Shown: piece after piece, positions 22,746 through 33,479 of the stretch
Numbering within the stretch: the first letter of the stretch is position 1
Layout of the letters: the number at the start of each line of letters is the position of its first letter
Source of the DNA: Pseudo-nitzschia pungens
Taxonomy: Eukaryota; Bacillariophyta; Bacillariophyceae; Bacillariales; Bacillariaceae
DNA: 64,000 nucleotides
Direction of reading: 5' to 3'
Assembly: GCA_037355855.1 (NCBI GenBank)
Contig: CM074759.1
Location: 2,232,001-2,296,000, forward strand
Made by a program: the position numbers and the translations under genes
Notes under the pieces: generated by a model
What the model was told of the DNA's origin: nothing
What the model saw: only the letters and a program-made list of their open reading frames with translations
Database searches by the model: none

Positions 22746-24535
22746 TGCGTTGATATTGCTCGTCAGCAATCTTCGTGGAACTTGAATCGTCTCGTAGATA
22801 AACGTCTTGTACTGCGTACTGGAAAAAAATAGGGGAAAGCCCTAACAATAATAACACATAAGGTCCTGGCAAATCGTGAGTCTACAGTGGACTGTTCAAG
22901 GTCTATTGAATACACTTATTCAATACAAGGCACTTCCCTAGAGGTACATCAGAATCGGTCCTAAGGGAGGGCATGATAGGTGTGTTTATTTTAGAGCATA
23001 AAGAAAAGTGAATACAGGGAGCTGAGCGCAGCTCAGCTCTGTATCGTGACAGCGTTCCGATAACTTGTAGAATAGCGGAGCTCTGTAGCTCCAGTACTGT
23101 ATTCTACAGGTAGCATACGGAGTATCGTATCTCCGATTAATTAATTATTAGCGATCGTGTGCTAGCTCACTTATGCTAGCGCGTTGGGTAACTGTCTGGG
23201 CCGGGTATCCGGTCATGGTACACATTATACACCAATGACCCGACCCCGGCGGTAGCATAGTATCTTTCAGTATCTCGTAGCATTAGCAACCCTAACCCTG
23301 TAGCATTTAGCTACACCACAGAAGGTGCTTTACTCGGGGTACGTACGATTGGTACAAATCGTACGCGGCGACCCTAGTAATTCTGCTAGCATCCATACTA
23401 GACAGGATAGGTCTGCTACTAAGCCTGTTGCTAAGCCTGTTGCTAAGCCTGTTGCTAACCATTTAGCACACAGCTCTAGCACTCAGCCCAGCACCTGTTA
23501 GTCAGTTACTGGAGGCTGCTGCCTGTAGCTCCAGTACACTCTCCTACACAGGAGCCTTAGCACAGATCATAGCACCACCTTGAATATCTTCATATATTAG
23601 TTGTTCGTTACAACATGACGTTTTTAGTGTTGGATAATGTTGCTTCTGTCTTTTTGCGGTTTCAGTGCCTTCTTTGTTTATTTTCTCTGTGTAGAAAACG
23701 GTGTGATTCTTCATCACTATCTGTTGAATCTAAAAATCTTTGACGTCTAGTACTACTCCCTTGGGCCAACCGTGGTGGTGATTGATTGCGGTATCTCCGG
23801 TACCTATTGTTCTCAGAGTCTCTTTGTCAGTTTGATTTGTTTTTGTCACATTCTTGGGCATTTTCACCCTGTCTGTTGCGTCCCGTATCTATAGATCTAT
23901 CTCTTTCTCTTTCTTGTTCTCGATTGTGACTGTTCTCTTCATCTCTTCCTCTAGATGTAGCTCTCTCTCGGTCTCTTCATCGTTGTTGACCCTGCCTATT
24001 GTGCCCATCATCTCTTTCTTCAGATCTCTCTCTTTCTCGGTCACTTTCCTGGTCTCTGTAACACTCTAGGGTAGAATTGGTTGGAGTGGTATGCAATAGA
24101 GGTATTTTTAAAGATGTATTGATTAATAATTCCTGTGGTTAAAGAAATTGTGTTACGAAAGAGAATGGTTGAATACTTTACAAGATGGGAATGATTTCTT
24201 GAGTATGGAATGAATGAGCGATCGAAGATTATCAGCGAGTCATAAGACTCTTGATATTTATCTTGATACTTGAATATCCAATCAGTATCGAACTGTATGT
24301 GTACATATACTGAATATGCATACATGTATACCATATATATTGAAGTACATGCAGGATTCAATAAACATTTAGAGCCTTCATAGGATCGTAACGCTAGCAT
24401 GTTACAGTCTTGACCTCCTCCGTTGTGTCCTCTTTGTCATTCTCTGGAGGTGTCACAATCCCATCTGTTGCGTCCCTCCCTTGATGTATCTCTGTCTCTG
24501 TTTCTTTCCTGTTCCTGATCTTGTCCGTTGCGTCC
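22746..24535 (-). repeat. LTR-like direct repeat, right copy (5' LTR)
   Basis: A 1,790-bp counterpart of 14502-16300. Its inner end (TGCGTTGAT) is sharp, but the outer end does not show the expected TGACA start. The sequence instead runs on smoothly into the Arg/Asp-rich tail of the neighbouring pseudogene. Confidence 0.8.
24057..24406. mobile_element. Solo LTR of gypsy family C inside the right LTR
   Basis: The same insertion as at 15822-16171, at the same site and with one substitution seen by eye. It was therefore present before the long repeat was duplicated. Confidence 0.7.
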
Positions 24536-24740
24536 CCTACCTCTTTCCCTGGATAATCTGTGTCGGTCACTTTCTTGGTCTTGATCCTGTCTGTTGTATT
24601 CTAGACCTCTCTCTCTGCTTTGATCCAGCCCATAGTCCTGTCCTCCTTCTCATTAGGTTCTCTCTTTGCTGCTCCTCAACTTCTCAATGTCTGTCCCTTA
24701 CAACAGGGTCACCCTTTGGGCCACTTTTCTTTCGTTTCTC

Positions 24741-26517
24741 CTAAGAACATGATCCACCCATCCCTGCTTGTTTGCAATTGGTACAAGGGGCTGTAGAATT
24801 GCATGTGGAAACCTTTCACTTCTTACACTTGATGCACACGTAGTTAAGTATGCCAGCTGCCATTAACTCCATCAATAATCTGTCATCATTGATTTGTGAA
24901 ATCTCTCTCGGTGTCAGGCTACCATTTCTGCCTCTTTCCAAGATCTCTTGTTGTGCTGGGGTCAAGTCATTCGGTTCTGGATAGGTTTCTTCGCCAGTTT
25001 CAATGTACCGACACGCTTTCATGTACATATTCCCAAATTTTCTGCTTTGGCGACATGGCTGTTTAACATCACATCTAAACTTTATGTTCCTACCTATGCA
25101 GTGATTGCATGGTTGGACAGGTTCTTCATCTTCGCTTTCATTCTGGCCATTTCTTGTTTCTTCATTTTGGAAGTGGTTCTCGTTATCATCATTGTTGGGA
25201 TACTCATTTGCATCATTCAGATTGTTCAGATTCACATTCTGGTTTTCCAGGTAGAAGACATTGGGCATTTGGGCTATCTGGTTATCAGGTTGGTGTCTCA
25301 TTATCTCGTTTTGCATGATGTCTGGGAGTTGGACTCATTGGACAGGGACAAGTGGTTGATTTAGGTGTTGTTGCGGTTGATTCAGCTGGTCTTGGACGGG
25401 CATAAGCGGCTGATTTGGGTGATTTGGGTGATGTTGAATGGGCAGAAGTGGTTGGTTTGGGTCGTGTTGAACGGGGACAAGTGGGTACGGGTGTTGAACG
25501 GGATCAAGCGGGTGCGGGTGATGAACCAGTACAATTTGGTTTTGGTTTTGGACGGGCACAAGTGGGTGATTCAGGATGTGATGGACAGGTACTAATGGGT
25601 GATTCACATTGTGGTGGACCAGGACTAATGGGCGATTCACGTTGTGGTGGACTGCTACCAGCGGGTGGTTTGGGTGTTGGACTGGGACAGGTGGACAATT
25701 TGGTGGTTGTTGGACGGGGACAATTTTGTGATTTGGTGGGTGTCGGCCTGGGAGTAGTGGGTGATTCAGTGGTTGTTGGACGGGGACAATTTCATGATTT
25801 GGTGGGTGTCGGCCTGGAAGTAGTGGGTGATTTAGTGGTTGTTGGTCTGGGAGGTTTGGATGCTGACTAAGTGGTTGCTGATTAGCTGGTCGTTGATATT
25901 GGGTACGTGGCTGCTGATTCGCGTTGTGTTGGATGTGCTGTTGTTGGTGTTGATTTGTTTGTTGATTTGCTCGTTGATTTACCAGTTGGTCTACAGATAG
26001 ATGCAGATGAACTTCATTCACATTGGATATACAACTTGGGGTGATCAATCCGTTGGATGGAAGTCAATTATTGTCATTGTCTCCTCTTTCTCGTTGGGAT
26101 TGGTGCCGGGTTGGTTGATTCTCTGGACTGGGCACCGCAGCATCAACATGTTGAATTGCTGGAAATGGCAACATGGGAAGAGTATCACTTTCGTTACCTT
26201 CACTTCTATTGTCATCCATTTCATTTCTATTGTCATCCGTGTCTTCTGCCATACCCCGGGTCTACTAGTGATTAGAATAGTAGTGATATGCAAATTGTGA
26301 GCTCTATTGGTTACTCTATCTGCTACAGTTCTAAGAGCTCTCCGACAATCGGCGATTCTGTCGACTCGCTGATTGTTTTTATCCTTATCCTTAATCCAGT
26401 CCTGGGTAGACTCGGGACTGTATTCCGGTGCACGGCATCTTCATTTTCTTCTTGGCTTTGGCTGTAGTTATTCAAGTCACAAAGTATTGGGACCGCAGTA
26501 GAAAGTCTGTTTCCCAT
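24741..26517 (-). pseudogene. Broken gene with two Zn2Cys6-like clusters and a Pro/Gln/Asn-rich repeat region
   Basis: It starts at ATG 26517, is interrupted by a solo LTR (26247-26437), then stays in one frame except for TGA codons at 26064-26066, 25335-25337 and 24816-24818, before a TAG at 24741. In order: an acidic N-terminus; about 200 residues of degenerate repeats (NHPLLPGRHPPNH, NHPLVPVHH); a first cluster CNHC-x8-CDVKQPCRQS; and a second cluster CIKC...TCNSTAPCTNC-x8-C that spans the third TGA. The KCDxxxPCxxC-like core recalls fungal-type Zn2Cys6 DNA-binding domains. An Arg/Asp/Glu-rich tail in another frame follows down to about 23650, including the LTR-like repeat. Function unknown. 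Confidence 0.6.
26247..26437. mobile_element. Solo LTR of gypsy family B
   Basis: A 191-bp block running TGCCATACCCCGGG...GGTGCACGGCA, flanked on both sides by TCTTC. This perfect 5-bp target duplication shows insertion and later LTR-LTR recombination. It sits in the Zn2Cys6-like gene and breaks its acidic N-terminal region. Confidence 0.92.
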
Positions 26518-26901
26518 TGTGGTTGATGGGTTTGAATTGACATAAAAACTTTTTTATGAGCAACTTTTCTACAGAAGAAGTGTTTATTTTTGTGGGGTAG
26601 GGTGCTTAGTCTCAATAATTCAAAGGTTTTTGTTCTCTCTCGTGTCTGGGAGTGATTTTTGTTCGGGGAGGGGTAGACACGCTCTTGATGTGCTTAATTA
26701 ATAGAAGCCAAACCAAGAAGAAAACTGATAACAAAATGGAAAATGAAATCGGGTAATTAATCAACTGACACCAATGTCCGTAATCAAATTTTCATTCTTG
26801 TGTTTGTTCCGACCTTTGTGACGTTTTTTTAAATGATGAAATGGGCAAAATTTCTTCTTTTTTTCTTTCCTCAACGGAATTCCTAGGTTTTGGATGATAA
26901 C

Positions 26902-27204
26902 CTAATAGAACAGGTCGTTTTTATTTCTCTTGATTCCTTCCAAGAAAGCAACAGCATTGCCCTTTCGGAATGCTGAAATAACCTCCGACCATGTTAAATT
27001 CATTTTGCAAAACAATATAAGCACCCTCCTTTTCACTCTGCCCCACACCTTTTCTAACTCTTTCCCGGGAAAATTTGCGTTTTGACCTGGATTAAAGTTG
27101 TTGTTTAGACGACTGTGTAAACGATTGGCAATGTAAGAGAGGAAATGATTGGGCATGTTTCCATATCCTCTTGGACGGCAGTCATGATTCTCTACCATAT
27201 CCAT
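26902..27204 (-). CDS. Short ORF of unknown function
   Basis: A 100-residue frame (MDMVENHDCRPRGYGNMPNH...) that I do not recognise. It has a basic middle (WGRVKRRVLILF) and may be a remnant of the neighbouring transposon region. The spacer 26518-26901 holds nothing I can identify. Confidence 0.25.
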   Translation of the reverse strand: MDMVENHDCRPRGYGNMPNHFLSYIANRLHSRLNNNFNPGQNANFPGKELEKVWGRVKRRVLILFCKMNLTWSEVISAFRKGNAVAFLEGIKRNKNDLFY

Positions 27205-27206
27205 GA

Positions 27207-28139
27207 TTGCTCCATTGCCCGCGGATGTTCCTGTTCCTGCCGTTCACCCCCCCCCCCCCCGGCTCAGTCCCCCGCGACGCAGCCGTCCCCCGCGACGCAG
27301 CCCCACCCGCGCCCAATGCCAACCTGTTACGTATCACTCTCCTCCGGGGCTCCCTCTCCAATCTGCCCGCCAACAAGCGGATCCTGAACTCCCTTCCACT
27401 CACCGCTGTGGTCCATTCCTTATTCTGCTATCCTGATCACCCCATCGACACTCCCCTTGGTCCCCGCCCGTGTCTCGCCAAGTGGTAAACCCTGTTTGCC
27501 CACCCCGAAGGCAAGGCCATTGCCTCTGTCTTGGCGCCTCTCGAATTGGCCCATCCTTACTGCCCCACCTACCAAACCATTGCCACCAACCTTCGCCTTG
27601 CCTATACTGTCCTCCACTGTGTCCATTACGCCGAGCCCGTTCCGGCCCCCACCGACGCCGCCCTTGCTCGTCTTCTATCCAGGGTCAACGACGACCGTGA
27701 CTCCCTCCCTGTTCCCCCTTCGACTAGCCCCGTCCCTGACCCGACTCTGGTCGCTACCCTCCGCGCTCTCCGCCTCGAGTTCTACTCCAACGACGTGATC
27801 CCCCTCATGGGCACCCCCACTCGCCCCTACCTCCTGTGCCTCCACATCCCTACCCTCATCAACTACCTCGGCCACTATGTCTTCGGTGTTGTCATCCCCG
27901 AAGGACGCCTCCTCTTCCCTTGCTCCATGAGGGGCAAGGTCTTGTGCCAATTCACCACCAAGCTCAACACAGTTGGTTTCGTAAACAACGTTGCCACCGC
28001 CTACGGCGCTCCCCGCAACACGCTCGCCCCGGCCTCCGTCTATGCCTTTGTTTTCCCTCCTACTCGCGCCTCCTCCGACGCCCTCCCCCCGGCCCCCACT
28101 GTGGGCCCGCTTGCTCCGGCCCCTTCCGATGCCGCCTAG
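27207..28139 (+). pseudogene. GC-rich ORF broken by a TAA, probably transposon-derived
   Basis: From about 27207 the composition changes abruptly to C-rich sequence. A frame starting near 27207 (PANKRILNSLPLTAVVHSLF) is interrupted by one TAA at 27486 and continues in the same frame to 28139 (HPEGKAIASVLAPLELAHPY ... PEGRLLFPCSMRGKVLCQF) with a Pro/Ala-rich tail. Codons end mostly in C, unlike every neighbour. I do not recognise the product; a gag-like protein of a GC-rich element is one possibility. Confidence 0.4.
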
Positions 28140-29030
28140 GTTGCCTAACTGTCCGCACCCTGCGCCTTTAAGCCCTGTTAGTCAACCATCCCACCCCAAT
28201 TTTTTCCTTTTCTTTTTTTTCCGGTTGTACTCGTCAACTTCGAGAGTGGCGGTGGCTCGACTTCCATTCGCGCTTCACCCCCTCTTCGAGCGGGTTCACG
28301 AACTCTCCTCTCCACCCGTTGTGGCAAGGACTCTCTGTGTACTGTACTAACCCTACATACCCCTATTACATAGGGATCCCACCCCGATTAGGGTTCGGAT
28401 TAGTGACTAGCTAGCTACCACGCGCACACTACACCACACATTCGCCTAGAGCTTCGTCAATCCGCCATCACTACAGCGTAGACATAAGGTTACTGTATAC
28501 TGCTGCGTATGACCTAGCATAGCCAAATGTGAGCACAGAGTAATCTTACGTGCACTCCGAAGTTGACGTACACCCGAGACGGCGCCGGGGTATCCCATAG
28601 GATACCGTTCCGAGAGAGATTGCTTGATAATCTTGGTGCAAATAGTAGGAGTCGGAAAAGGAGAAAACATCCCATTCATTCTCGGTAACTGAAAATAGTT
28701 GAAAAGTAACTTACTAGTACTAATGGTGATCGTCATGGTTCAGCATCCAAAGGTTGTTGACTTTTAAAATATTGAAAACATGATGACAATTTTTTTCAAA
28801 AAGTGCCACAGGTGGGCTAGTAGTAGTACTAGTACTAGTAGTAGTATCTTCTTGTTCACTCATGACGACGAAGTCGAGGAGCTCATATCTAACCCTTCTG
28901 GATTGAATTCTATAATGGTACTAGTACTACTAGTAGTACAATTGCTGACTCAGACTGCAAAGTCCACAGAAAAAATGCAATTCTGTGCTCGCACCAGCTC
29001 TCCTTTTTGTCTGTACATATTATTATTATG
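28140..29030. other. Intergenic region, microsatellite only
   Basis: Flank of the GC-rich ORF and 3' flank of the TPR gene. TAG/TACTAG trinucleotide-type repeats occur at about 28818-28846 and 28918-28941. Nothing else was recognised. Confidence 0.5.
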
Positions 29031-31586
29031 TTAAGGTTGCTGATCATTACCACTTAGACTTGTCTTCATGGCCCCATCAAAATCTCCAAGCTTGAAATGC
29101 ATCCGGCCCATGCATTTCTTGGTCTCACGGATTTGACCTTGTACTTGAGAAAAGATATTGGCGTGCTCGTCGCACATTCGATCAAAACACTCACCGCACG
29201 TCGCAACGGTAGAACGAACATCATCCATAACGGCTAGCTCGATTTCCAAGGCATTGTTGTACTTCTTTAGTGCCATCTTGTGCCACCCGAGTCCTTTGTC
29301 ATAGAGCTTCGCTAGCTCGTGGTATATGACGCTCACGGAGAGGTGATGAGCACCGAGTTCATTCCGAGTGATTTCGAGTTCGCGCATGAAGCAAGATATA
29401 GCGTCGCGTGTCCGTCCCATGCGACTGCAGAGTTTTCCGGTGGTGTAGAGCAGCTTCGCTCTTTCGGCGGGATTCTGTGCCTCTTGGAAGGCTTGCTGAT
29501 AAACATGCAAAGACTCTTCCCTTCGACCGAGACGGTAGTAAACATCACCCTTCAATTGTAGCAATTGAGCTCGAATAGCATGTTTCGTGACTGATTTTTC
29601 ACAGTTGCTATCGTCGCTGGCATCTCTGCTTTTGTCGTGTTGACGATAGGCCGACTCGAGTTCTTCGAGAGCCATGTCTAATTGGCCATCCGCGATGTAG
29701 ATTTCTGCAATGTGAGAAGAAATTTGAGCAGCTTTTTCCTGCGAAGAATGACTCTGTTCCTGTTGGAAAGTCTTCAGCGCCAAGTCGTGCTTTCCTTGTT
29801 GTTGGTATTCGGTTGCCAACAAGTGTAGGGCTTCCGAGTACATGGTCGCGTCCCGTTGATCCGCGGGAACTTCTTCCAAGCGCTGAATAGCCAGCTGTAA
29901 ATGCTGGACCGCTTCCCCCTGTTTCTGGCTTTTCAATTTCATTGCAGCTATGTGAAAGTGGATTGTGGCAAACTTTCCCGAGCCGACATTCGCATCAATC
30001 GGGGGTTCTTCCGAGCACTTGTCCTCCTCGGGCTCTAATAATAATACTTCTTCACCTATTTGCTCGTCCGATGATGACTGCTCCGAAAGATTCTTTGCGA
30101 CGATGAGAGCCAACTCCCAAGCTTTTGCTTCGCAAAGAAACTCCATGAGCGAATGGTCACACCGCAACCATTCTGGTTGGACCATAACGGGTTTGATGCG
30201 ATGCACGTATTGCTCTGCCCGTTGTTGGTGGCGAGCCGCGGGAGTAACAACAGCATCGGTACGATCGTGATCGCTCGACGCAGAGCCACGCCCTCGGTGT
30301 TGCTCTCGGATAGGAAATTGCTCGTCGTTCAGGACATCTTCTAACCTCAAACTGCATTCACTGATACTCCCGGTCGACGATTCATCGTCATTCGAGACCG
30401 GCATTTGTGATGTGTCTCCTGCCGCATCTTCCGCTCGCCCCAGGCGCTGGCTTTCCTGGAAGTGCAGGTCGAAGAGCATGCAAAGAATTTCGGACAAATC
30501 GGAGAGACTGCTGAGATCTCGATTCACTTCGGCTAGATCCAGGGCCTTTGTCCAGTGCGCAATCGCCCGATCGAAACGCCCCTCCCGATGCATCGTTCTT
30601 GCCAAGGTTTTCAGTCGTGTTTGTTCCGAGGAGAACTGCGCTTGCAACTTGTCGAGGAGACGAACGTCGTCCTTGATTTCCCTGCTCGTTTCGATTTGTT
30701 CCCGAACGATAGGAGCCTTCGTGACATTGCTGCTGCTTGCGAAAGATGCAGAAAGCCAATGCCGGGAGGCCTCGAACGTAGATTTGACCGACGAGGCCGC
30801 TTTCGACAGCGACGACCGACGCTCGTGTTTCCTTCTGTGGGACTTTGACGGAAACGTTTGTGTCGGCAGGGATGTAAACTGCATGCACGACGTTGACGTT
30901 GAATCGGGATGGGCTTTGGGTGACGACATCAAATCCCCGTGCAGTTCCTCGGACAGACCCTCGTAGAGCTCTCCGTCCTCGGACAATCGACTGATGGTGC
31001 TTCGTGACCCGCGTCTCGATACCGATCCAATGGACTGCGTGTTGCCATTGCCATTGCCACTGCCACTGCCATTGCCATTGCTGTTTCCGATGTGACCCGA
31101 TGACGCAAAGAGACGACCGAAAATCCCGATTCTGCTGCTCCTGCGATGGCTATTAGAACCGTCGTTGTCGCTTCTGAGGGTTCCCGCGTCGTCCAATGAA
31201 AACGCCGAGGAATGCGTGGAACGAAACGATTCGGGAGTTGATTCGTTGGCGGTGGTTTGATTTTGATAGCTGTGATCCATGGTGTGTCGGCGACGCGTGA
31301 TGCCGTTGCGCGCTGCGGGTTTGTTCCTAGATTTCCCGTCGAATTTCTCTCGCTGCTCCTTTTGTGAGCACTCGGATTCCGATATCGATGGGTGGTGTCG
31401 AATGCAGATTTCATTGTTGTGAAGCCTATCGATCACCTTGCCCTTTGCGATGGTCTTGCTGCTAGTACAAGAATGCGTAGTGGCGGTGGAATTGCAACTC
31501 ATGTCAAAAAAGTTGGTGGTCCCCGTGCTAGACCTCCGGGGCATTATCCGCCGCCTCAAGTGTTTCACCATGCTTTTGGGTTGCAT
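29031..31586 (-). CDS. Tetratricopeptide-repeat (TPR) protein
   Basis: A single-exon gene of 851 residues. The first roughly 280 residues are Ser/Arg-rich and disordered, with a Gly-Asn/Gly-Ser dipeptide run encoded by a short repeat. From about residue 315 there are helical pairs with TPR spacing (ARTMHREGRFDRAIAHWTKA, YQQQGKHDLALKTF, IYIADGQLDMALEELESAY, VYYRLGRREESLHVYQQAF, LCSRMGRTRDAISCFMRELE, YDKGLGWHKMALKKYNNALE, MGRMHFKLGDFDGAMKTSL). Such arrays bind partner proteins; the partner is unknown. The ATG at 31586 gives the longest frame, but MPRRSS at about residue 15 is an alternative start. No targeting sequence or membrane span is evident. Confidence 0.85.
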   Translation of the reverse strand: MQPKSMVKHLRRRIMPRRSSTGTTNFFDMSCNSTATTHSCTSSKTIAKGKVIDRLHNNEICIRHHPSISESECSQKEQREKFDGKSRNKPAARNGITRRRHTMDHSYQNQTTANESTPESFRSTHSSAFSLDDAGTLRSDNDGSNSHRRSSRIGIFGRLFASSGHIGNSNGNGSGSGNGNGNTQSIGSVSRRGSRSTISRLSEDGELYEGLSEELHGDLMSSPKAHPDSTSTSCMQFTSLPTQTFPSKSHRRKHERRSSLSKAASSVKSTFEASRHWLSASFASSSNVTKAPIVREQIETSREIKDDVRLLDKLQAQFSSEQTRLKTLARTMHREGRFDRAIAHWTKALDLAEVNRDLSSLSDLSEILCMLFDLHFQESQRLGRAEDAAGDTSQMPVSNDDESSTGSISECSLRLEDVLNDEQFPIREQHRGRGSASSDHDRTDAVVTPAARHQQRAEQYVHRIKPVMVQPEWLRCDHSLMEFLCEAKAWELALIVAKNLSEQSSSDEQIGEEVLLLEPEEDKCSEEPPIDANVGSGKFATIHFHIAAMKLKSQKQGEAVQHLQLAIQRLEEVPADQRDATMYSEALHLLATEYQQQGKHDLALKTFQQEQSHSSQEKAAQISSHIAEIYIADGQLDMALEELESAYRQHDKSRDASDDSNCEKSVTKHAIRAQLLQLKGDVYYRLGRREESLHVYQQAFQEAQNPAERAKLLYTTGKLCSRMGRTRDAISCFMRELEITRNELGAHHLSVSVIYHELAKLYDKGLGWHKMALKKYNNALEIELAVMDDVRSTVATCGECFDRMCDEHANIFSQVQGQIRETKKCMGRMHFKLGDFDGAMKTSLSGNDQQP

Positions 31587-33479
31587 CGTTGGTCTACCGT
31601 ACAGCCTTGTCGGTTACGACTATTGGTTCATAAATTCTAGATTTTGTTGTCTCTCTCTTTTTTGGGACAATGGAGGAGTCGTAGTCTACCGTGTGTATGT
31701 GGACCGGTCTGATTATTGGTTTGGTTTGGCAGCTTGCCGATTAGACACTTTTTTCAAGTCGGGGCTTCGCTCCTTTGCTTGGTTCAATCGTACCAGTTTC
31801 AGTGTTGTGGCGTGAAAGGCTGGGAACGAAAGATTGTGCACGCGATGACGAAAACATACGAGTAAGATTACTATTCGGGAAACCTTTTTTTAAAAAAAAT
31901 TCCACTTTTCACACGAAGGTTACCGTATGGGATGCAACTGTGACAGACAAAAAATAAAACTGCATCAAGTATAAAGTGTGAAACGCGTTTTCGAACCTGT
32001 ATGCGTGATGTTTTCTTGGTTTGAATAGAAGGGATAACAAGTCAACTTCAATATGAAGCATCGAGAAAATTGACATTTGATAAGCCTTTGTGACCGCTAG
32101 GGGAAGAAACCCTAAAAACAAAGGTTCGATCAAAATATTTGGCTTCAATCGGATATGCCTATTATTCTCTGAGAATGGACGAAGACACCGCGTCCCATAA
32201 GTAACATCATCCAAACCAATCAAGCTCTCGGAACAATATGGGAATTCCGTACATCATGTTGTTATTCCGTCCTAAATGCAACCTGATACGTGAAACGGTT
32301 CTTCGAAAAAAAACATGGGATCGGGACCTAAGTGTTATCGAAAAAAATAATACTACTAGTAATACTAACTTGGCATGATGGTTGGACGAGTAACCTTATG
32401 TGTACGAGTAAGGTTACTTGTAACACGACGGTAATTTCGATACAGATATGTGGAAGATAGAGAAACTATAGTACTGTAAACCAGTAGCCGTTAGGAGAGG
32501 AAGATTAATGTAAAGACCGTGAACATTAGCACATGCTACTAGCAAAGTTGAAGTTGTTGGTCGTACGCAATCGCATTCGAAATCTCTGTGTTCCAAAATA
32601 CAGCCTGCCGGAAGAAGATTTTTCATGAGTTCTTTGATTGAGAGGCAACTATGGTCCAGATTGATTCCATGATACTGCTCAACAACATCATGTTGATTGA
32701 ATGCTTCTGCAATGCAGGCAATTGGTCTGAAACACTGTACTACTAGCTTGGTGTTCAACTGCTGAGAGCACAATTCGTCTGTCAAGTTATGTGGACACCT
32801 CAATAAACACCAGCAGCACCTCCTTCTTCTTATTCATTCAAAACGTCCAAAACATATTTTACTGCCAAAAATTGTTAACATGGTGTAACAATGATACTAT
32901 TACTAAAAAATTTGAACTATGCTTTATTTTATTTGTCACGAGGAAATGAATATTGGAATGAATTCCGAAGTTAGTAGTATTGAGACTTCCTCCCAGAAAA
33001 AAAGATGTCGATTGGGGGCTCCAGCAGGAGAATTGGCACATTGTGAATATCATTAGCGCATGCTGGCAAATGTATGTTTCCTGTTTCTTTGACATATAAA
33101 CATTATAGCACAAGAGGTGGGGTTCCTCAAGACTGAGTGGAAGTGTCCCAATGAGAAAATGTTGATTACACACAGTATCACATGTTATGAGTGATTTGTA
33201 TGTGATTTTCAAGTTTTAGGCATTCAGGATTCAACGAGAAAAAATATCACCCAGTGCATGGTGCACCAATAATGAACATGCCTCATATATGCCTTTTGTG
33301 TATGAATCTGAGTCCCTTTCAAAAAAGTCAGTCTTTTCAGTTGAAAATAGATGATAAAGTGAGGTTGATAATGAGAAAATTATCAACACTTTCATAGAGC
33401 CTCCTTCAGGGGCATAGGCTATAAGAGCATTATCTAAAGGGCTGTGGTGGTGCGCTGGTCTGGGAAGCTTCTGCAAAAA
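31587..33479. other. Intergenic region, no gene recognised
   Basis: Promoter side of the TPR gene and AT-rich DNA left of a truncated copia element. Several open stretches exist on both strands, but none shows a known motif. A small perfect inverted repeat (GTTGATAAT...ATTATCAAC) lies near 33364-33386. Confidence 0.45.

Larger units (their letters stand above)
14502..24535 (-). mobile_element. Rearranged Ty1/copia retrotransposon with long terminal repeats
   Basis: Two direct repeats (14502-16300, 22746-24535) flank an internal region carrying minus-strand copia segments. The inner border at 16300 is preceded on the minus strand by a CTTTGGTCCC|TGACA junction that matches the 3' LTR border of the copia element ending at 37132. 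The inner border at 22745 starts GTTTATCAGACC, resembling an initiator-Met tRNA primer site. Internally the order is abnormal: a gag-like start fused to an RT/RNase H piece, then protease, integrase, repeats, and the RNase H end. No target duplication is visible because the right outer edge runs into a neighbouring pseudogene. It is certainly defective. Confidence 0.75.

Noticed and set aside
24816..26048. Alternative genetic code reading TGA as sense
   Set aside because: Housekeeping-type genes here end normally in TAG, TAA or TGA (for example the USP gene ends in TGA), so TGA is a stop in this nucleus.
26247..26437. Miniature inverted-repeat DNA transposon (MITE) for the TGCCATACC...CACGGCA blocks
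   Set aside because: The same block occurs as identical ends of the complete gypsy element 50564-56388 and solo copies have 5-bp duplications, so these are LTRs.
32414..32803. Minus-strand 129-codon frame in the region right of the TPR gene
   Set aside because: It lacks an ATG start in a plausible place, has no known motif and borders decayed transposon DNA.
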